DNA of 64,000 bases from Sophora flavescens (taxonomy: Eukaryota > Streptophyta > Magnoliopsida > Fabales > Fabaceae), in contig CM061070.1 of NCBI GenBank assembly GCA_030762895.1, positions 50,018,831-50,082,830 on the forward strand, written 5' to 3'. The translations under genes were made by a program, and so were the position numbers. Positions 33,290-43,739 of the stretch are shown one piece after another. Every line of letters begins with the position of its first letter. Position 1 is the first letter of the stretch. A model generated the notes under the pieces. The model saw only the letters and a program-made list of their open reading frames with translations. It ran no database searches and was not told where the DNA came from.

Positions 33290-34714
33290 ATTAGGCTTCC
33301 CACCATTTGCTTATAAAGTGTAGCATCTACTGCCTTGCCTTTTTCATTTTTTGATAACTTACATCCTGGTACAATTGGATTGTTCACCTGGTTGTTGTTT
33401 TCCATGCCAAACCTCTCCAATAACTCTATATCATACTTATTTTGACAGATGAATATCCCATCATCATTTTGCACCACTTCTATTCCCAGGAAGTACCTCA
33501 TTTTTCCTAGATCAGTCATGTCGAATTCTCTTTTCATAGACTCCTTGAAATCTTCAAACATCCCTTTGTCATTTCCAGTGAAAATCAGGTCATCAACATA
33601 AAGACTCACAATCAACAATTTATGGTGACTGTCAGTTTTAACAAACAATGTGTGTTCATGAGGGCATTTCTCAAATCCTTGCTTGGCAAAGTAGGATTCG
33701 ATTTTGTTGTACCATGCCTAAGGGGCTTGCCTAAGACCATACAAGGCCTTCTTAAGTTTGTACACCTTGCCTTTCTCATTTTGCTTCTGATAACCTTGAG
33801 GTTGATCAACATACACCACCTCATTTAAATCACCATGAAGGAATGCACTCTTTACATCAAACTGAAACACATTCCAGCCATTAATAGCAGCAATGGCCAG
33901 AATTATCCTGATAGTATCCCACCTTGCTATAGGAGCAAAAACCTCATTGTAATCAATACCATGTTGTTGTGATTAGCCTTTTGCCACAAGCCTTGCTCTA
34001 TTATTTTCCACCTTTACCTCCTCATTGTATTTGGTTTTGTAGACCCATTTCACACCTATCTTTTTAGCACCAGGTGGAAGGGAAGTTAGCTCCCAAGTTT
34101 CATTTCTTTCAATGGATTTAATCTCCATGTCCATAGCCTTTCTCCACACTGTGATTTACTGCTGCTTCATATGTAGTAGGATCTTCAGATGGACTAAAGA
34201 TGGCAAGGTTATGCAATTCATTGTCAGCATACCCTTCATCAGTTACATAATCCTCTAACCAAACTGGCTGCCTTCTATTCCTCCCTTGATTCAATTTTGG
34301 TGAATTTCTAGCAGGGTCAGAGTTTATTGCATGATCATTCTAAGTCTGATCTGGTGTTTCTTGAACTATATCATCAGTCATTTCAACATCCTTTCCTTTA
34401 TTATCAGCCTGATCAGAGTCTTCATAATCAACATTTTCTGCTTTCTCGATTTCTCCTGCTTGCTGCTGTTTCCAATTCCATTTTTTTGTCTCAGCAAAGA
34501 CTACATCTCCGCTAATTATCACCTTCCCTGAAATTGGTTCATACAACTTGTAGGCTTTGGATTCTTCACTGACTCCCAAGAGAACACACTTAATGCTTTT
34601 ATTGTCCAATTTTTTCCTTTGTGTCAGGCACATGGACATGTGCAACACATCCAAAGATTCTGAAATGATGGACACTAGGCTTGATTCCACTCCAAGTCTC
34701 TTCAGGGGTAGCAT
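33290..34714 (-). pseudogene. Copia 1 integrase C-terminus and reverse transcriptase
   Basis: The minus-strand pol continues from the integrase. 34714-34340 holds the tail after the catalytic core (KCVLLGVSEESKAYKLYEP) and an acidic linker ending at a stop. About 34150-33650 encodes the RT N-terminus (GVKWVYKTK, FQFDVKSAFLHGDL, YGLRQAP) interrupted by several stops. 33648-33290 holds the core: LYVDDLIFTGND, MRYFLGIEV and YKQMVGSLMYLT. At 33290 the frame runs into the nested copia 2; its continuation is at 29266 downward. Confidence 0.88.
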
Positions 34715-35891
34715 CCTTCATTGCAAGTGTGGGACTCCTATTTAGCACATACATTGACCACTTTACTGCCTCAAGCCAAAATTCCATGGGAATTTCCTTC
34801 TCTAACAACATGCTCCTCACCATGTTCATAACTATTCTATTTTTCCTCTCTGCTACTCCATTTTGTTGTGGAGTATATGCAGCAGTGAGTTGCCTCTTTA
34901 TACCATTATCACAACAGAATCCATCAAATTCAGAAGAAGTGAACTCTCCACCTCTGCTTGTTCTCAAGCAACATATAGTACTTCCAGACTCTTTCTCAAC
35001 CAACACTTTAAATCTTTTAAAGGTTTCAAATGCAGCAGATTTTTCATATAGGAAATAAACCCATGATTTTCTACTGTAATCATCAATAAAGGTTATGAAA
35101 TACCTCTTATTGCTATTAGATTCTGGTTTAACAAGTCCAAAAATGTCTGCATGAATCAGCTCCAATCTTTGAGATGCCCTCCAAGAACTCTTCTTTGGGA
35201 ATATTTCACAATGCTGCTTTCCAACCATACAATCAGTGCAGATTTTTGATGTTTCCTTAAGCTTTGGCAACCCTCTAACCATCTCCTTTTGTGCTAGGAT
35301 TCTTAATCCTTTAAGACTAAGATGACCATATCGACAATGCCATAGATGAGTGTAATCTTCACCTATTGCTAGAAAACAAGCTGGAATAATGACAAGAGCA
35401 ACAATGGCAAACATCCTATTTGTCGACATTTTGCTAGACAAGATTAAACCTCTTTCAGAATGATAGATCTTGCACATATCTTGTTGAAAGACTATGGTCA
35501 ATTGTTTTTGCTGCAATTGACCAATACTTAAAAGGTTGTTCTTTAAGTCAGGAATGTAAAACACTTCAGTGATTACCTGAGTTATACCATCGACCTGCAA
35601 CCTTATGTTTCCTCTTCCCATGACTGCCATCTTTGAATTGTCACCAAGCTTCACAGATTCTCTGAATTCTTCATCAAGATCAAAGAACCATTCCTTGTTG
35701 CCACACATATGATTACTGCATCCTGAATCAAGAAACCAAACCTTTTCTTTGCTTGAATTTCTGATTTCAGCATAGGACATAAGCAACATCTCCTCTTCCT
35801 CATCAAATTTTGCATAGTTGGCATTTTCTTCCCAACTAGGGCATTCATACTGAAAATATCCTAGTTTGTGGCACTTGAAGCATTCCACCAA
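34599..35891 (-). pseudogene. Copia 1 zinc knuckle, protease and integrase
   Basis: A 430-residue open stretch in the same frame as gag, separated from it by one TGA near 35922. Motifs in order: CFKCHKLGYFQYEC (zinc knuckle with Tyr where the conserved His should be), WFLDSGCSNHM (aspartic protease), LWHCRYGHLS and CTDCMVGKQ (integrase zinc binding), IHADIFG (first catalytic Asp), RTSRGGEF (the usual Asp of the DRGGEF motif is Ser) and TPQQNGVAERKN (catalytic Glu). An A-run indel near 34615 shifts the frame. The lost His and Asp imply an inactive knuckle and integrase. Confidence 0.9.
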
Positions 35892-35921
35892 TTCTTTGTT
35901 GAAAGGTTGTCTCCCTCTGCC

Positions 35922-36611
35922 TCATCCTCCTCCACCACAGCCTCTTCCCCTTCCTCCTGTTCTTCCAGTATTTGAGACCTTTAGAGCCTGCTCCTCTTCC
36001 CGGTACCCTCTCATTCTTTGTTCATGTACCAGTAAACTACTTTGCAGTTCATCTATGGATTGGGTATCCCCATTGTTTGACTCCTCAATGGAATACACTA
36101 CATAATTGAATCTGACAATCATTGATCTGAGGATCTTCTCAACAATTGTGATTTGTTCCATCTTCTCACCATGGGTCTTCATCTTATTTGCAATAGCAAG
36201 GGTTCTTGCAAAGTATTCATCTACTGTCTCCCCTTCCTTCATTGCAAGAATCTCGAATTCCTTTCTAAGTGCTTGCAACTGAGCTCTTTTCACTTTAGTA
36301 GATCCTTGATATTTCTGCCTCATTGAATCCCATATGTCCTTTACTGTATCCTTATTAAGAATGGTTTCCATGATACTCCTATCTATAGCTTGAAATATAT
36401 AGTTCTTTACCTTCAAATCCTTCAACTTGCTATCATCAACAATCTTTCTTTGTTCTTGAGTGGCTCCTGCTGGAAGTGTGGGGATTCCAGTCTCTATCAA
36501 ACTCCAATACTCCTTTGATCTAAGGAGATTCTCCATAAGCATCGCCCAATGGTCATAATAACCATCAAATCTTGGAATTGCAGGTTGAACAAAATTGTTC
36601 GTGTCTGCCAT
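35922..36611 (-). pseudogene. Copia 1 gag (UBN2 type)
   Basis: 229 residues starting MADTNNFVQPAIPRFDG, the typical start of UBN2-type copia gag. It continues with YDHWAMLMENLL, DIWDSMRQKYQGS, QLQALRKEFEIL, DEYFARTLAIANKM and a Gly/Arg-rich tail. A TGA in that tail ends it just before the zinc knuckle, which follows in the same frame. The protein would form the cytoplasmic virus-like particle. The start lies about 100 bp inside the primer site. Confidence 0.9.
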
Positions 36612-36708
36612 GACTAGATCACTATTCTCTCACTGTGTATCACTCCTTTCTCTCTTTGGTTTTTTCTCAAACAGGATGCTGCGGCTTCTGTATCAGGCCC
36701 CTAATGGA

Positions 36709-36720
36709 GCTCTGATACCA
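36709..36720 (-). promoter_or_regulatory. Primer-binding site of copia 1
   Basis: Reads tggtatcagagc on the minus strand, complementary to the 3' end of initiator methionine tRNA, two bases from the 5' LTR. Confidence 0.92.
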
Positions 36721-36722
36721 GT

Positions 36723-36899
36723 TGTTGGGTATACTGGTAACAAAGTGTAATTAGTGAAAAACTTACTTTTCATTATTACTGGTAGATGGCTTTATAAGCC
36801 TCTTTACAATGGATAGTTTGGTTACAACCAACTCATGACTACTGATTGATTACAAATAGAAAATTCCAACTAACATAATTAACAAACTAATTCCTAACA
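36723..36899 (-). repeat. Copia 1 5' LTR
   Basis: 177 bp, paired with 28417-28596. A tataagcc TATA-like word lies in the middle. Confidence 0.93.
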
Positions 36900-37478
36900 C
36901 TGGGCAGCTAGCCGCAGTTCAAGAGTTTGGAGTTAATTGTCATCATATCAACAAATCTCACTCTACATATAAAGATGAATGATATTTGATTGCATTTCAT
37001 TAATAAATTATTAAAAATATTTGAGTTCTATTATGTGTGGTTGTCTTATTTTATTATCTATAAATAAAATAGCAAGCATTTCTGAAATAAATAGTGTGAC
37101 AGTGATATAAGTAGTGTGCAAATGGCATCAATCTTAAAATAATACTAGCTTTGAATTTTTTTTATAATAATTATTCGATAGGCATCGTTTGTCAAACAAT
37201 TTTTGTACTATTATTATTAAACGATTTAAATTTAAATCGCATCAAATAAATTTATATATGTTTATTACTTTAGTGTACAAAATTAAATAAATAACAATAT
37301 ATAGTTTGAAATTTCTCAAAAACTATGAAGGCCTATTAGCATCTTTATCCCAACATCCCACTTTAGAGTTCTTAAATGGGTCTAACCATTACACATCACT
37401 CATTTTACTTTTTATAATTTAAGCACACCATCTCTCCAACCTAGAAATCTTAAAAATTCTTAATTTGACCCCACTAGT
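36900..37478. other. Intergenic, no feature recognised
   Basis: AT-rich, beginning with the copia 1 duplication ctggg. No gene or repeat boundary could be identified. Confidence 0.5.
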
Positions 37479-38850
37479 TGTTGGTATAAGCCCTACTGGC
37501 CAATCTATTTTGAATAGATCATCATTTGTATCATGAATTTAATCATATATTTTATATATGAATAATGTTTTCATTTATTATGTTATTAGTTTATAGCATA
37601 ATAAAGCCCTTGGAATAGACAGTTCATTCAATGAGATTAAGTACATGACTTAATCGTGGGACCTCAATGAATAATAGAACGCTATTCTTAAATATCCGTA
37701 GTCGAGCATTATTGTTAATCAGGACAACAATAATACATAGAAACTATTGTATGAGTAAACTAATGACCACATCTCACGGGTCATGGATATGTGATATTAA
37801 GTCGGCACACAAGCATAAATATTAGGAGTAATATTTATACTGGATGACCCACTATGAGAATACTTCATAATAGTTACATAAGTGTCCTAAGTATTCTCAT
37901 GCCGATCATAGTGGAGTAGTTCTTCGACTTGAAGTCACTACGATTCCTACATGAGGAGTTGTAGGCTTTAATGCTATCAAACGTCACACGTAACAGGGTG
38001 ATCATAAAGGTAGTTATTGGGCCTGCAATAAATCATGTTGAAGAGTGTGAGTGATGTAGACAGGATTCGTCCCTCCTACATAACAGGGGTAATGTCTTGG
38101 GTCCATCGACAGAGTGAGATGTGAAATATACGTGGTCATGTGGAAGTGGGCTAATATGTGATATTGGGTCCATTTGTAATTACACGTCTACTCGGGGATC
38201 GGGGAATAAACAATTGAACATAACAAAGATAACACTCGTATGCCTTGTGTTCAATTAAGACATATGGACGAAGGGACATTTACTACAGGGTGAGCCAATA
38301 TGATACTCTTGTTGATTGGATAGTAATGATGCATTGCTAGATGTGGCTCATTATTTATAATATTTAATATTATAATTAATATTTGTCATTATTATAATAT
38401 TTAATATTATTGTCAACTTAGTGGGAGTCTATAGGGTCACACACGTAGAGCAAATGCGGAGCAGTTAAATTAATTAAATATGATTTAATTAATTTAAAGA
38501 AAAATTGGGCTAGTAGTGTACAAAGCCCAATAGGGTAAGCAGTTAGGTCAAAGGGAATTGCCGGCTTATAAATAGACTAGTGCTCTCCCCTTTAACCTAG
38601 TCTTGCTAAATATGCCTCACTGTAGCCGTCAGCTAGCACAAGACGCATAGCTCCAACACACATTTGCTCTCGTGGACTGAGTAGAGGTGCAACCTCTTCG
38701 AGGCACTAGTGATCGAAAAGTAAAGCACACTTCAAGAGGTAAATGTTATTGCCATTTGTGATTCAAGTTTGTAATGCGCGATCCATGGGGATGGTTTTCT
38801 TCCGTCTTGATATTTAATTTTAAAAGAGGACAATCTCATGAAAATCCAAT
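37479..38850 (+). mobile_element. Diverged copia 5' LTR (same superfamily as copia 3)
   Basis: It starts TGTTGGTATAAGCCCTA and follows the copia 3 LTR (46669) block by block: aaatatccgtagtc, 'gaccacatctcacgggtcat', 'catgaggagt', 'agggtcacacac' and 'cttcaagaggtaaa' occur in the same order. Similarity is clearly lower than between the copia 3 LTRs. It is followed by a primer site, so it is a 5' LTR with a truncated interior, not a solo LTR. The 3' LTR is not in the window. Confidence 0.82.
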
Positions 38851-38852
38851 AG

Positions 38853-38864
38853 TGGTATCAGAGC
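38853..38864 (+). promoter_or_regulatory. Primer-binding site of the truncated copia
   Basis: tggtatcagagc, two bases after the LTR end; complementary to initiator methionine tRNA. Confidence 0.88.
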
Positions 38865-38988
38865 GTATGGTGTAGTTACCTTGAATCCCTATGTGCTTGT
38901 TTACCTTATTTGATAACATGATTTATTGCTTTTGAATTGATTCAATAGAATACATGTTGTCTTCATTGAGCACGTGCTTGTTCTTGTT

Positions 38989-39037
<49 letters not shown>

Positions 39038-39925
39038 CACGACGAAGACTAGGGTGGGAGACTTGACATGTCTCCCACCATGAGCAACCCATTATTTGTA
39101 AATTTTATTATTATTTTAAGGTCCTCACTTTTTTCAAATTTACAAACTTGATCCCATCCTCTCTTTCACTCCCATGTCTCTCTTTCACCTCCCCCTCTGC
39201 AATATCTCCTCATTCTCCTACCCCTTCTTCTTCCCAAGCCTTGTACGTGGTGTTCCAAAGTCTTTCTCTCATATAAAATATTCATGAGCTAATTTGACAA
39301 CAGAAAATATCATATTCTGAAATCAAGATTCCTTTAATGGTGAAACAATGATTTGGTCAGGATTTCTCTCATAGTAAAAAATGAAATGATTTTTTCAATG
39401 GTGAATTCGGTGCTTCAATTTCTTTTTAGCTCGAGTCATGAAATGTTTTTCTAAGATCCTCCTTCCAAAATTGATTCCTTGTGGATGCCTCAAGTTTCAT
39501 GTTATTTACTTTGTATGCTAGAATGTTGAATAATCTGAAGAACCAGTCACTACCATAGCTCCGATGAACTAGTCACTGTCCATCGCCTCAGACCCACCGT
39601 CGTTGTTAGAAGGCTCAAACTCGTAGAGCCGCCATAGGGCGAATCATATCTCACGGAGAAGACCCAAACTTGCTGAGCCGCCACAATACGAGGTAGATCT
39701 CGCGGTGGCACTAGGTTCGTTGCGGTAGGTAAATGGTTGAGCAAACGGTGTGTAGCAGAAGAGAGGTTTTTGGAAAATAGAGGGAGATGAGTCAATGGTG
39801 GCAATCGATGGGTCATAGATCCAGTGGTGGCACTATGACAAGTTTGGGTCACAGATCCAGCAGCACGACCTCTCTAATGGCAGTTTGTTTGAGGGAGGAG
39901 TTCAAAGATAGAGGAGAGTGGGGAG
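38865..39925. other. Unassigned region
   Basis: It begins as the copia leader. Beyond the AT microsatellite nothing is recognised. A minus-strand ORF at 39550-39852 has no known motif and I do not regard it as a gene. Confidence 0.4.
38991..39034. repeat. (AT)n microsatellite
   Basis: 22 uninterrupted AT units. Confidence 0.97.
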
Positions 39926-41808
39926 TGTGACACCCTCTACCCCGCATATTAATATAAAACATTTACTTAAAAGAGGTAATATAAAAACATGTATTTATTT
40001 CATTAAATTAAAACTTGGATAAAAGATACCACATTGTAACAACCCAACGCGGAAATAAAATAGTTATTAAAAAAATGAAACATAAACAAACATAAAAAAC
40101 ATAGCGCAACCCTGATGTCACATACAAAGCTGATATAATTGTTCCAGAATAAAATCCTCGGAATACAACTGAAACTAAAAACCAACAACAAACTATAACT
40201 ACTGATAAAGCTAAGCATCCTAACTAGAGTCGCGGCTCCTAAGAGTCACTCCTCCACTAGCTGCTCACTGTCCTCTGCGTAAAGAGATACATGCCAACAA
40301 CAGACAAAGAGAAACAGGGAGTAAGAAATCATGTAAACACAATGACATGTAAGTAGTAAGCAAGATAAACATACATCATAGCATGGCATAGCAATACACA
40401 ACATATAACACATATATAAACGATCACATCAACATATCAACTCAACCAACATATGCTATGCAGTGCAACACTACTCCGCTACTCCATTATGCATGTGGAT
40501 CCAAACTATCTCGGGAAGTCAACTTCAGAGTTACATATCCACATTGGCCATAAAATCACCAATGCCGGCAGTTCACCAAACCATGGGTGAACCCCTTGGA
40601 TAGCCGACGTATCATAACTGGATACGCCACCTCGGGGTCTCACGGTTCACCAAACCTTGGGTTAACCACACGAGACTTAGGCCAGATCATCATAACTTGG
40701 ACGACCTCCCCTATGTTGAACATCCCCCACTAATCAACTCCAACGTATAAATGCATGAGCACAACAACAAACAAGGTCACCACCTCCTTTGCTTGGACCA
40801 ATAAGCATCCAAGACTTATCACCATTATCAATGTCAACACCTTAACCCATTCTGGGTCAAGGTCCCCTTAGCCAAAAAGCACTAAGGTTCAACTCATCAA
40901 CACCTCGACCAAAAAGCATCGAGGTCACTTTGGCGAAAAAGCACCAAAGCTAAACAACGTGCGGCAACCCAATGGGCACCGTCTTAACCAACTTATTAAT
41001 CTTGTTATCTTAATTAATCTTTTAATTAAGTTATCTAACTCTTCTTTGTTTAATTGGTGCATTATTACATTATTGGGGACATTTGGGGTGAAACACCCCT
41101 TAATTCCTTTAATCTTAGATTCTGACCAACACTCACCCCAGCACGGTCGTGTTGTCACTTAAGTGGAGCACGATTGTGCTCACTGTCCTGCACGGCTGTG
41201 CTCAATGCACGGCCTGCCTTCCAGAATGTAACTGGGAGTACGGGCGTGCTCCCTGTTCCGCACGGCTATGCTTCTGGGCCAGCTGTACTGTTATGGGTAG
41301 ATTCATGCGTGTTCTTAGAGTCAAGACTCCCTAACACTCTCAAATCAGATCCTAGGGTCCTTTGACTAATCAAGTTGGCATCAAACCTCACCTCTCACTA
41401 ATAGTTCATGTCTTATGAAACTTTAGGGGAATTAACCCATTAATTATTATGTTAATTAAGAACCCTATTTAGCCAATTAAGGTCTTATTAACATATTCAA
41501 CATAACAACAACATAACTCATCCAATCAACATTCTGCCAATCAACATCCTGGTAGTAACATTCATATCATAAATAGATTCAGCCAATAATACATCATTGG
41601 CATACAACAGATAAAAAGTTCAGTCAAATATACCAAATAGGAATTTTCAATAACCAATAACAATTATGGCAATTAGTCATATAATCGAATATAACATGAC
41701 ATAGACATCAACTAACAACAACAATAATAACGGGGCTATGGGAACCCCTCATCTTATGCTACCCCCTTGCCTAATGAATACAGTATCCTTCTCCCGATGT
41801 ATGAAGAT
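39926..41808 (-). mobile_element. Long-LTR copy B, truncated by gypsy insertion
   Basis: It begins TGTGACACCC at 39926 and matches the reverse complement of 56490-58420 in the solo LTR at 55497: the 'gtgacatcag'/'ctgatgtcac' block, 'gagtcgcgactc'/'agtcgcggctc', the 'ttcaccaaacc' blocks, the gcacggtcgtg palindromes and the 'ggggttcccatagcccc' block all appear in order. It is therefore the 3' two-thirds of the same LTR family on the minus strand. At 41808 it is cut by the gypsy LTR; the missing third should lie beyond the window end. Confidence 0.8.
41139..41274. repeat. Cluster of GC-rich palindromes in LTR B
   Basis: Five copies of a dyad of the form GCACGRYYGTGC, such as gagcacgattgtgctc (41165-41180), within 136 bp of otherwise AT-rich LTR. 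The cluster corresponds to 57045-57203 in LTR A. Confidence 0.8.
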
Positions 41809-42106
41809 TGTAACACCCTAAACTGGGGTGTCACTTTATTACCCATTACGGAAAATAAAATAATTAAATTGCTGGTTGCTTCCGGCAAATTATATTTTCT
41901 TAATAAGTGAGTATTCTCAAAACAAGGGTAAGTGATGAACACTCAGAACATGAAATGTAAACATCAAATTTATATATATAATCTATCCCAGTGGGATTCA
42001 GAGTTTAGTACATAAACTAGGGCCTGATCAAGATGGCCATTAATAACAGAGTTACATAACATAATGTTAACAGCTGCAAACTAAGTAAAGCAAAATAGGG
42101 GAAGGG

Positions 42107-42732
42107 TCAAGAACCATGCATCAAAAGGGTGGCTATAAGAAGCCAAATACAGTCGGACTGAGACAGACTAACCATAAAATATACACCCCTAAGATGGCCA
42201 CTACTAACGACTAAAAGGAGACTCACCACGAACACTCCCACAAGAAAAGAGACCCTAGGTGATGGGTCCACGACGTCTCCGCCCTCATCAGGAGAGTCGG
42301 AATCATAAAAATACGGATCGTCATCAAGCATGTACTCCGGAACCTCATCAAGATCATCGTCGTGATCCAAGACGTGGTACACGGGCTCATTCTCCAGGTA
42401 CTCCTCAGGGTCCTCCTCAATCGGTGAAGCCGGCTCGACTCCAGGTAATGGTACCCCTAGAGGCGGGTGCTCTTGTAGCTGTCCATTCATCTGTAGCACG
42501 TGTAAGTAGTATCAAGGTGGTGGGAGAGCAATCCTCCTTGTCTCAATTGTCTGAACTATGCGACATGGTTCGCCCTCGGCATTCTTCTCCAGTGTGGTTT
42601 CGGTACATGATAGGTAGCCGATGTAGATCCGGGGTGAATCTGCCATGCCTCCGCATTCCCCACATCATCGAAAATCTCAATCTTCGATTCCGACGGTACC
42701 AATGGGATGTTCGGATCCATCTAAACTCATAG
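42107..42732 (-). pseudogene. LTR-internal acidic ORF, frameshifted copy
   Basis: The minus strand carries the same MDPNIPLVPSESK start and the acidic HDDDLDEVPEY and DSDSPDEGGD segments as the intact ORF at 61810-62331, but the frame shifts near 42590-42500. The C-terminus differs because it reads on into LTR sequence. See the other copy for description. Confidence 0.6.
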
Positions 42733-43017
42733 ATATACTGTGATGCCGAAAAGCAAAGAGAAATAGCAAGAAGATATGCAAGAGTGAGATACCAATATAT
42801 GGATAGATTACAATAACCATATGCACGATACATGCAACACATCAACATATTAACATTTACCAAATATTAATAGATAAAACAACAAGTATCATATCAATGG
42901 GTGTCATACCCATACAATCAGCTTTTATAAAGATTATGCATGGCACTTCAATATTCTGGCTCTATAAACGTAATCTCATGAGATCCCTTCATCTTTTTAA
43001 GAGTTGATCAAACTCAA

Positions 43018-43184
43018 GCCCCCACTTGGGCATCACCATCGTGACTAAAGTCCCTGTTTGGACATCACCATCGTGACTTATATGACAGCCCCTGCTTGGG
43101 CATCACCGAAGTGACTAAGAGTCCCTGCCTGGACATCACCGAAGTGACTAATAACCCCTGCTTGGGCATCATCGAAGTGACTAA
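43018..43184. repeat. Tandem repeats in gypsy LTR
   Basis: Five imperfect units of about 33-42 bp, each with 'cctg.ttgg(g/a)catcacc' and 'gtgacta'. The other LTR has the matching array at about 62629-62780 with fewer complete units. Confidence 0.85.
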
Positions 43185-43440
43185 CCTGTGAGGCACGTTT
43201 GCCTAAATTCATGAAGAAAAACATTCGTTCAAAATGTTTTCTTTGCCTTCAATCTCATTTGTTGTCGACGCTCAAAGCTAACGACCATTCATAATTTTCA
43301 TCACTTGAAATTACTCAACATCAACACAGGAGACGCAGTCCGAGTGCTCAATCACAACACCTAAGACTGATGCCTCAGTCAAGGTTTGTGGTCATAGAAA
43401 AAGACTTACAATCTTACCCATGTTTTATTTCAACTTCAAT

Positions 43441-43545
43441 AGGACTCTTAGTCCACAACAACGTATTTAGGACACTTGGTCCATAATAACGAGATTAGGA
43501 CTCTTAGCTCACAACATCATGATTAAGACTCTCGGTCCATAATAC
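43441..43545. repeat. Short palindromic repeats in gypsy LTR
   Basis: Four related words of the type ggactcttagtcc, each followed by aca or ata, about 25-30 bp apart. They recur at about 63035-63142 in the other LTR. Confidence 0.7.
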
Positions 43546-43739
43546 TTAATACGTATCAAAGATCAACGTACACATTATAGAATACTAGAAGCGACGTCTC
43601 GCGAACTAGAAGTTCATAAAAATTGGTTTCAACTCAAACAAAGTTTTCTACCATTTTCTAGAGATTTTAGAAGTTAAAAGAGATTTAAGAACATTTTAAG
43701 AAGACATAAAGTAAACTCGTGAAATAAGTGAAAAACTTG

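Larger units (their letters stand above)
28417..36899 (-). mobile_element. Ty1/copia retrotransposon 1, minus strand (split by copia 2)
   Basis: LTRs at 28417-28596 (180 bp) and 36723-36899 (177 bp) begin TGTTGGGTAT and end CCTAACA on the plus strand. The 5-bp duplication ctggg (28412-28416 and 36900-36904) defines the insertion. On the minus strand a primer site TGGTATCAGAGC lies two bases inside the 5' LTR, and a purine-rich tract (aagggagga) precedes the 3' LTR. Gene order is gag, protease, integrase, RT, RNase H, which is copia order. Without the 4.0-kb nested copia the element would be about 4.5 kb. Stops, a frameshift and substitutions make it inactive. Confidence 0.93.

Noticed and set aside
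36709..36720. Primer-site words considered as tRNA genes
   Set aside because: They are 12-base complements of a tRNA 3' end next to LTRs; no cloverleaf is present.
39550..39852. 100-codon minus-strand ORF
   Set aside because: No known motif, in a less AT-rich stretch where long chance ORFs are common.
43018..43184. Regular repeats considered as CRISPR or satellite DNA
   Set aside because: Imperfect tandem units confined to a gypsy LTR, present in both LTRs.
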